Position numbers and translations under genes: made by a program. This document shows positions 59,230 through 64,000 of a stretch of DNA of 64,000 bases, piece after piece (position 1 is the first letter of the stretch; each line of letters begins with the position of its first letter). The notes under the pieces are model-generated. The model did not search any database. It saw nothing but the letters and a program-made list of their open reading frames with translations, and was not told where the DNA came from. Origin of the DNA: Molossus alvarezi (Eukaryota; Chordata; Mammalia; Chiroptera; Molossidae); NCBI GenBank assembly GCA_037176705.1, contig CM073889.1:58273596-58337595 (forward strand). The letters run 5' to 3'.

Positions 59230-59700
59230 GGGTAGTGCTCCACCGGCGACGTGTGCCCACCCGCTTTCGGCCAGCACCTCCCATTAGGCCTGCCCGGACT
59301 CTGCACCCTCGGGCGCCCTCCATGCCCACCCTGCCCCAGGATCGCTCCGCTCGGTGCGCCCTCCAACGGCCCGCTCACCCGGATGCCCTGCAGCACCCGG
59401 ACCCGCTCCTCCTCGTCCATTCCGCCGAAGGACACTCTGCAGCCCTCACTACTCTCGGTGCCCCCCATAGCAGGAGACCGGTAGGCAGGCGGGGCGGGCA
59501 AGCGAATCCGGCTCCAGAGCAACCAGGAAGACGCTAAACGGTGGCTCCCCGGACTCCGTCTGCTGTGGCACAAGCCAACAAAAACACGTTTCATTGGACG
59601 CCTGCAGAGGCTCAGTTAATCATGTGGCGTGGGGCCGCGGCGTATTTGGGGAATTGTAGTCCCACCGGCCCGCCCAGCCCTTCTGTATAACTTGGAGGCG
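59230..59700 (-). promoter_or_regulatory. CHCHD6: CpG-rich CHCHD6 promoter and 5' exon region
   Basis: CpG dinucleotides are dense here and sparse in the rest of the window. Read on the minus strand there is a CCAAT box (59597-59593), a GC box GGGGCGGG on the plus strand (59491-59498), an E-box CATGTG (59621-59626) and GGGACTACAATTCCC (59663-59648), which resembles the ACTACAATTCCC motif bound by ZNF143/STAF. There is no convincing TATA box. This is a typical layout for a broadly expressed nuclear-encoded mitochondrial gene. Sites are predicted by eye. Confidence 0.75.
59379..59468 (-). CDS. CHCHD6: MIC25 (CHCHD6) exon 1, coding part
   Basis: Exon 1 encodes the first 30 residues of MIC25, a subunit of the mitochondrial contact site and cristae organising system (MICOS) at the inner membrane. 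The reading starts MGGTESSEGCRVSFG, continues through an acidic DEEERVRVLQG stretch and ends at codon CGG, directly followed by the donor GTGAGC (59378-59373). This closely matches the mammalian CHCHD6 N-terminus as I remember it; here there is one extra residue in the GG-M-DEEE stretch. Gly2 with Ser6 fits an N-myristoylation signal, as known for MIC19 and MIC25. I chose the ATG at 59468-59466 because it has G at -3 and +4 and creates this signal. An in-frame ATG at 59594 overlaps a CCAAT box and is probably not transcribed. The exon lies in a CpG-rich stretch. MIC19 (CHCHD3) is the paralogue alternative, but the ESSEG..VSFG..DEEERVRVLQG pattern favours CHCHD6. Confidence 0.93.
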
Positions 59701-59930
59701 TGGGAGGCGTGGTGTGGGAGGTGTTGTGTGGGCAGCTTGGAAAACGCTTTGAAAGTCAAGTCCCTCGTGCCTATACGCAGAGCGCCTCCAATAGCACGCT
59801 AAGGAGCAAGGGTGAGAGGGACAGTACTTGCTTTGGAAAGGTCACCCTTGAAGCAGAGCTGAAGGTGATATCATGCCAAGAGACCACCGAGGGGGCTGAA
59901 CCAAGCTTGTAATGGTGAACTTTTTATGGT
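59701..59930. other. Upstream flank of CHCHD6
   Basis: Unique-looking sequence upstream of the promoter. No exon of a divergent gene recognised. Confidence 0.5.
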
Positions 59931-60440
59931 TCTTGGCTTGGTTCATTCAGCAAACTGATATTGAATACAAGCAAGCATTGACCTAGCCACGGGGAATACA
60001 ACGACTAACTAGACCTGTCCTGCCATTCTGCTTTTTACAAATCATGGAGGGAACAAATGAAAAGACAAGCAAGTGTGTAAATAAACTTGCTAACCACTGT
60101 GATAAATGCTATGAACGAAATTAATAGGAGGAGCCCTCCTTTAATTTGAGAGGCTAGAGCAACCTTACTGAGGAAGAAGTATTTGAATTGAGATCTAAGG
60201 TCTAGTGAAGAGTTGAGGAGAGGATGGGGAAACAACTTTGCTGGGAACCAACCATGCAAAGGCCCTGAGTCAGGAAAGACCTTGTCACATTCAAGAAGAC
60301 AAAGGGTCTAACTGCATAAATGAAAACTGAAAAACAAGCAGAAGCAAGCTGGAGACAAGCAGGTCAGACCATGGAGAGCCTTATAGGCCCAGGTCAGAGT
60401 TTTATTCTTCAGAGAGCAGTGAATGGTCCTAAGCATTTAG
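59931..60440 (-). repeat. L2 relic
   Basis: TTCATTCAGCAAACTGATAT, CACGGGGAATACAACGACTA, ATGCAAAGGCCCTGAGTCAG and ATGGAGAGCCTTATAGGCCC run in reverse L2 order. It is one of the longest L2 relics here. Confidence 0.7.
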
Positions 60441-60796
60441 GAGATGTTCTCCAAGGAGTATACATACTATGCATTGAGTGCAGTGTGTTTGCTTCTAACA
60501 CAGAGTCATAAGTATAATGGAGGAACACAAATGAGTGCTATTCACAGTCACAGAAACCATGAATGAAGGCCTCGTTTGTTCATCTGAATTGCTAAATGGC
60601 TTTCATATGGCAAAGTGGGCCTGGAGTTGAGTTTGGAATCTGGAACTGGGGAACACTGGATTGCTATATGAAATAGTAAAAGTGATTTGGAGCTCCTCCT
60701 GGCAATCTGGAAAGAAAGGAGTGAGGAAGAGAAAGTAAATGAGAGAGACCAGTGAGACACTCTGATATGAGAACAGCTTAGATAAAGAAGCCTATG
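60441..60796. other. Upstream flank, nothing recognised
   Basis: No gene or clear repeat. It ends at the target site of the following L1. Confidence 0.5.
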
Positions 60797-60830
60797 AAGG
60801 ATACAAAATTCACATCAAGAAATCGATGGC

Positions 60831-60992
60831 GCCCTGGCCAGTTTGGCTCAGCAGTTACAGCGTCAGCCTGCGGTCCAGAGAGACCCGGGTTCGGTTCCCG
60901 CTAAGGGCATGTACCTCGGTTGCAGTTTGTCCCCGGCCCTGGTTGGTCGTGCGGGCGGCAGCCACTCGATGTGTCCCTTTCACATCGATGTT

Positions 60993-61046
<54 letters not shown>

Positions 61047-61142
61047 CCTCTCCCTCTCCCTCTCCCTCTCCCTCTCCCTCTCTCTCCCTCCCACTCTATC
61101 TGTACAAAAAATGGAAAAATGTCCTCGGGTGAGGATAAAAAA
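60831..61142 (+). repeat. VES SINE with expanded CT/CTCTCC repeat
   Basis: Nearly consensus copy. Duplication AAGAAATCGATGGC (60817-60830) / AAGAAATTGATGGC (61143-61156). The middle holds a long CT run followed by CTCCCT hexamers, to about 61090. Confidence 0.96.
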
Positions 61143-62715
61143 AAGAAATTGATGGCATTCTTATACACCAATGATGAACTCACAGAAAGAGAAACAAACA
61201 AAAAAATCCCATTTACCATCACAGTAAAAAAAAAGTAAGATATCTAGGAATAAACTTAACCAAAGAAATAAAAAACCTATTCGCAAAAAACTACAAGTCA
61301 TTGAAAAAAGAAATAGAGGAAGATATAAAGAAGTGGAAGCACACACCTTGTTCATGAATTGGAAGACTTAACATAATTAAAATGTCCATATTACCCAAAG
61401 CAATCTATAGATTCTATGCAATCCCCATCAAAATACCAACCACATACATCTCAGAACTAAAACAAATATTTCAAAAGTTCATATAGAACCAAAAAAGACT
61501 TCGAATAGCCACAGCAACCTTGAAAAAGAAGGACAAAGTTGGAGGGATCAAATTACCAGATTTCAGGTTATACTACAAAGCCACTGTAATCAAAACAGCC
61601 TGATACTGGCACAAGAACAGGCATATAGACCAGGGGAACAGAACAGAGAACCCAGAAATGAACCCAAGGCAATATGCTCAATTAATATTTGACAAAGGTG
61701 GCAAGAGCATACAGTGAAGAAAAGACAGCCTCTTTAATAAATGGTGTTGGGAAAATTGGATAGCTACATGCAAAAAAATGAAACTAGACCATCAACTTAT
61801 ACCATACACAAGAATAAACTCAAAATGGATGAAAGACTTAAATGTGACACATGAATCTATAAAGAGCCTAAAGGAAACTGTAGGCAACAAAATTTCAGAC
61901 ATCATACACGGCAGAATTTTCACTGATACATCACCTAAGGAAACAGAAACAAAGAAAAAAATGAACACATGGCACTACATCAAACTAAATAGCTTCTGCA
62001 CTGCAAAAGAAACAACCATCAAAATGGAAAGGCAACCCCCATTGCCAATGATATATCAGATAAGGGGTTAACTTCCAATATATATAGAGTACTCATACAA
62101 CTCCACAAAAGGAAGACAAAGAACCCAATTAAAAAATGAGCAGAGGAACTAAATAGACACCTCTCCAAACAAGACATAAAAATGGCTAAGAGACATATGA
62201 AGAAATGCTCAACATCACTAATCATCAGAGGGATGCAAATTAAAACAACACCTCACACCTCTCAGAATGGCCGCCATCAACAAATCATCAAACAACAAGT
62301 GTTGGCGAGGGTGTGGAGAAAAGGGGACTCAAGTACACTTCTGGTGGGAATGCAGACTGGTGCAGCCATTGTGGGAAACACTACAGTGTTACCACAAAAA
62401 ATTGAAAATTGAACTTTCATTTGACCCAGTAATCACACTTCTAGGAGTATACCCTAAGAAGCCTGAAACACCAGTCAGAAGGAAAATATGTACCCCCATC
62501 TTTGTAGCATCACTATTTACAATCGCTAAGATCTGGAAACAGCCCAAGTGTCCATCAGTAGACGAATGGCCAAAAAAGCTGTGGTACATAGACACAATGG
62601 AGTACTATGCAGCTGTAAGAAAGAAAGATTTCTTATCCTTTGAGATGACGTGGAGGGACCTGGAAAGTATTATCCTAAGTGAAACAAGCCAAACTAAGAC
62701 AAATATCATATGATC
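61143..62715 (+). pseudogene. L1 ORF2p C-terminal relic
   Basis: Broken frames encode the post-RT part ([24 protein letters not shown]) and the last 148 codons (62267-62713), which keep the C-x3-C-x7-H-x4-C motif of the L1 C-terminal domain ([18 protein letters not shown]). Confidence 0.88.
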
Positions 62716-63069
62716 TCACTTTTTTGTGGAATATAATGAACATAATAGTCTGAGGAATGGGGTAGTCTCAGAGACGTGGAAGTGGGTTACAGACAGACAA
62801 TCCCCAGAACAGGGGATAGTGGGTTAGAGATAAACCACAGAACTTATACGCATGTGTGCATGAAAAATGTACATGGACAACAAAGCTGGGGACACGGTGA
62901 GGAGGGACAGGGAGGGAAGAATTAATGGGAGGAAAAAGAAGAAACATCTGTAACAATAATTAATTAATTAATTAAAAAGAAAATAAATATGTCTTATCTC
63001 CTACTTATTCTTTAAATAAACAATTTCTCTTTTGCATTCTGAAAAAAAAAAAAAAAAAAGGAGCCTATG

Positions 63070-63146
63070 TACATTCCAGATGTTGGATAGCAAAAGGATT
63101 TTCATGAACAAGAACATATGCTAATTTTATTAAAAATCCTTTGAAC
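63070..63146. other. Short spacer between two L1-type elements
   Basis: About 75 bp without a recognised feature. Confidence 0.5.
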
Positions 63147-64000
63147 TGACTTCTGGTCAAGATGGCAGGTAGGTAAACGCGGTATCACGTCCTCCCACAA
63201 CCACATCAAAGTTACAACTAAACCACAAAACAACCATCATTCAAAACCGCCTGAAATCAAGCTGAATGGAAGTCCTACAACTACGGAATTAAAGCAGCAG
63301 CCACAGCCAGACTGGTAGGAGGGGCGGAGGGTCGAGGGCCGGTGGCGAGTCAGGCTTGTCCCACACCCACGTGTGGCGGATAGAAATCAGGAGGCTCTCT
63401 CAGCTGGGAAGGTCCTCCCTGAGGACTGAGGAGTCCTTGTCCCACACCAGGTGACCCGTTCAGGGTTCCAGTGCCAGGAAGAGAAGTCCCCATAACTTCT
63501 GGCTGGAAAAACCAGCGGGAACTGAGGCTCAGGGAAGCTGACGGCGGCTGGAGCCCCAGGCAGCTCCTTAAAGTGCCTGTGCATGAACTTATCGGACTCT
63601 CTCCCTCTAAGCTTGAAGGGGAGGCAGCTCCAGGGGCACCAGAGACATACAGGGAAGAACTGAGCTGTTTGGCACTGGAGAGAGGGCTGGAGAGGGGGCT
63701 TTCTCCTGGACAAACGTGCTATCAGAGGCCTTTGTTCCTTTGGCGAGCCCTTCCCTGGGGTGGCAGACAGTAGCCATATCTGGGACTCCAGCAACCTGGC
63801 TCACACTGGTAGCCTCGCCCTGGTGACTCCCTGTGGTCCTGCCCCGCCCCACCCAACTTTCAGGCCCACCCAAGCTGTTGCCACTTGCTTAACCATAGGA
63901 TTGGCCTGTCTTGAATCCTGCTTCGATTTTACCTAAATTCTTTCAAACGAGCAGCATCTGGTCTCAGCTAGCCCCATACCTCTCGTTAAGTAATACACAG
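63147..64000 (+). mobile_element. 5' end of an L1/HAL1, cut by the window edge
   Basis: TGGTCAAGATGGCAGGTAGG start and a 5'UTR closely similar to 40422-41250 (CAACCACATCAAAGTTACAA; GTGTGGCGGATAGAAATCAG). Open frames in it on both strands (for example 63387-63794 minus) are 5'UTR. The ORF1 start should lie just past the window. Whether an ORF2 follows cannot be seen. Confidence 0.9.

Larger units (their letters stand above)
1..59560 (-). other. CHCHD6: CHCHD6 gene body, 5' half (exons 1-4 and introns)
   Basis: Four exons in order and in frame define a minus-strand transcription unit that enters at about 59.5 kb and leaves at position 1. Introns are 33706-59378, 19366-33584, 17468-19292 and 1-17334 (incomplete). 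Large repeat-filled introns agree with the known large size of CHCHD6 in mammals. The transcription start is inferred to be between the ATG and the CCAAT box at 59597. Everything else inside this span is intronic repeat or unassigned sequence. Confidence 0.85.
60797..63059 (+). mobile_element. 5'-truncated L1 with 3' transduction
   Basis: Duplication AAAGAAGCCTATG (60784-60796) / AAAGGAGCCTATG (63057-63069), one mismatch. The L1 part runs from the late RT region to the usual 3' tail near 62988. Then 53 bp of non-L1 sequence with AATAAA (63015-63020) and a poly(A) run (63042-63059). A SINE (60831-61142) is inserted near the start. Confidence 0.9.

Noticed and set aside
59112..59537. 141-codon plus-strand open frame in the CpG-rich region
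   Set aside because: It is antisense to CHCHD6 exon 1 and its promoter; the length comes from high GC and few stops, and there is no family signal.
59469..59594. N-terminal extension of CHCHD6 from the ATG at 59594
   Set aside because: The ATG overlaps the CCAAT box and the extension lacks family similarity; the downstream ATG gives the expected MGxxxS myristoylation start.
60997..61085. CRISPR-like or other array of direct repeats
   Set aside because: It is a simple CT/CTCTCC microsatellite inside a SINE, without spacers.
63387..63873. Open frames of 135, 100 and 88 codons
   Set aside because: They lie in the L1/HAL1 5'UTR; homologous sequence at 40422-41044 gives similar shadow frames.

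Overview
This window is vertebrate nuclear DNA, most likely from a yangochiropteran bat. It has no prokaryotic gene organisation. It carries at least 15 tRNA-derived SINEs of the bat VES type, each with a GGCTCAG..GGTTAGAG-like A box, a GGTTC..TTCC-like B box, a CT-rich middle and a tail related to TCCTCGGGTGAGGAT plus poly(A). Many L1 copies of several ages are present, with older MIR, L2, Tigger-like and MER5-like relics. The species cannot be named from this.

The only host protein-coding gene I can support is on the minus strand. Four exons encode the N-terminal part, about 139 residues, of MIC25 (gene CHCHD6), a subunit of the mitochondrial MICOS complex. Exon 1 (59379-59468) sits in a CpG-rich promoter. 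Exon 2 is 33585-33705, exon 3 is 19293-19365 and exon 4 is 17335-17467. Splice sites are GT/AG throughout and the phases join in frame (0, 1, 2, 0). The exons for the distal coiled coil and the C-terminal CHCH domain are not seen and should lie to the left of position 1. About 59 kb of the window is therefore the 5' half of one gene, with introns of about 25.7, 14.2 and 1.8 kb and at least 17.3 kb of intron 4. The last 4.4 kb is upstream flank.

Layout. 1-17334: intron 4, with MIR relics, four VES copies (two in tandem) and a decayed, internally deleted L1 (10592-13912). 17335-19365: exon 4, short intron 3, exon 3. 19366-33584: intron 2, dominated by a near full-length minus-strand L1 (22847-32253) that was hit by two SINEs and by a second 3 kb L1. 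33706-59378: intron 1, with an old L1, a HAL1-like ORF1-only element (40422-42840), a Tigger-like relic, a truncated L1 (47705-48716) and a near full-length plus-strand L1 (50499-56779) that carries an internal duplication. 59379-59700: exon 1 and promoter. 59700-64000: an L2 relic, a 5'-truncated L1 with an apparent 3' transduction (60797-63059), and the 5' end of another L1/HAL1 that runs off the window.

No L1 copy here has an intact ORF2. Almost all longer open frames are L1 ORF1/ORF2 fragments, L1 5'UTR, or SINE read-through. I found no undescribed gene system. The items most worth a second look are the 3' transduction, the ORF1-only element, the duplicated RT segment, the tandem SINEs sharing one target site, and a perfect 16-bp inverted repeat of unknown origin.
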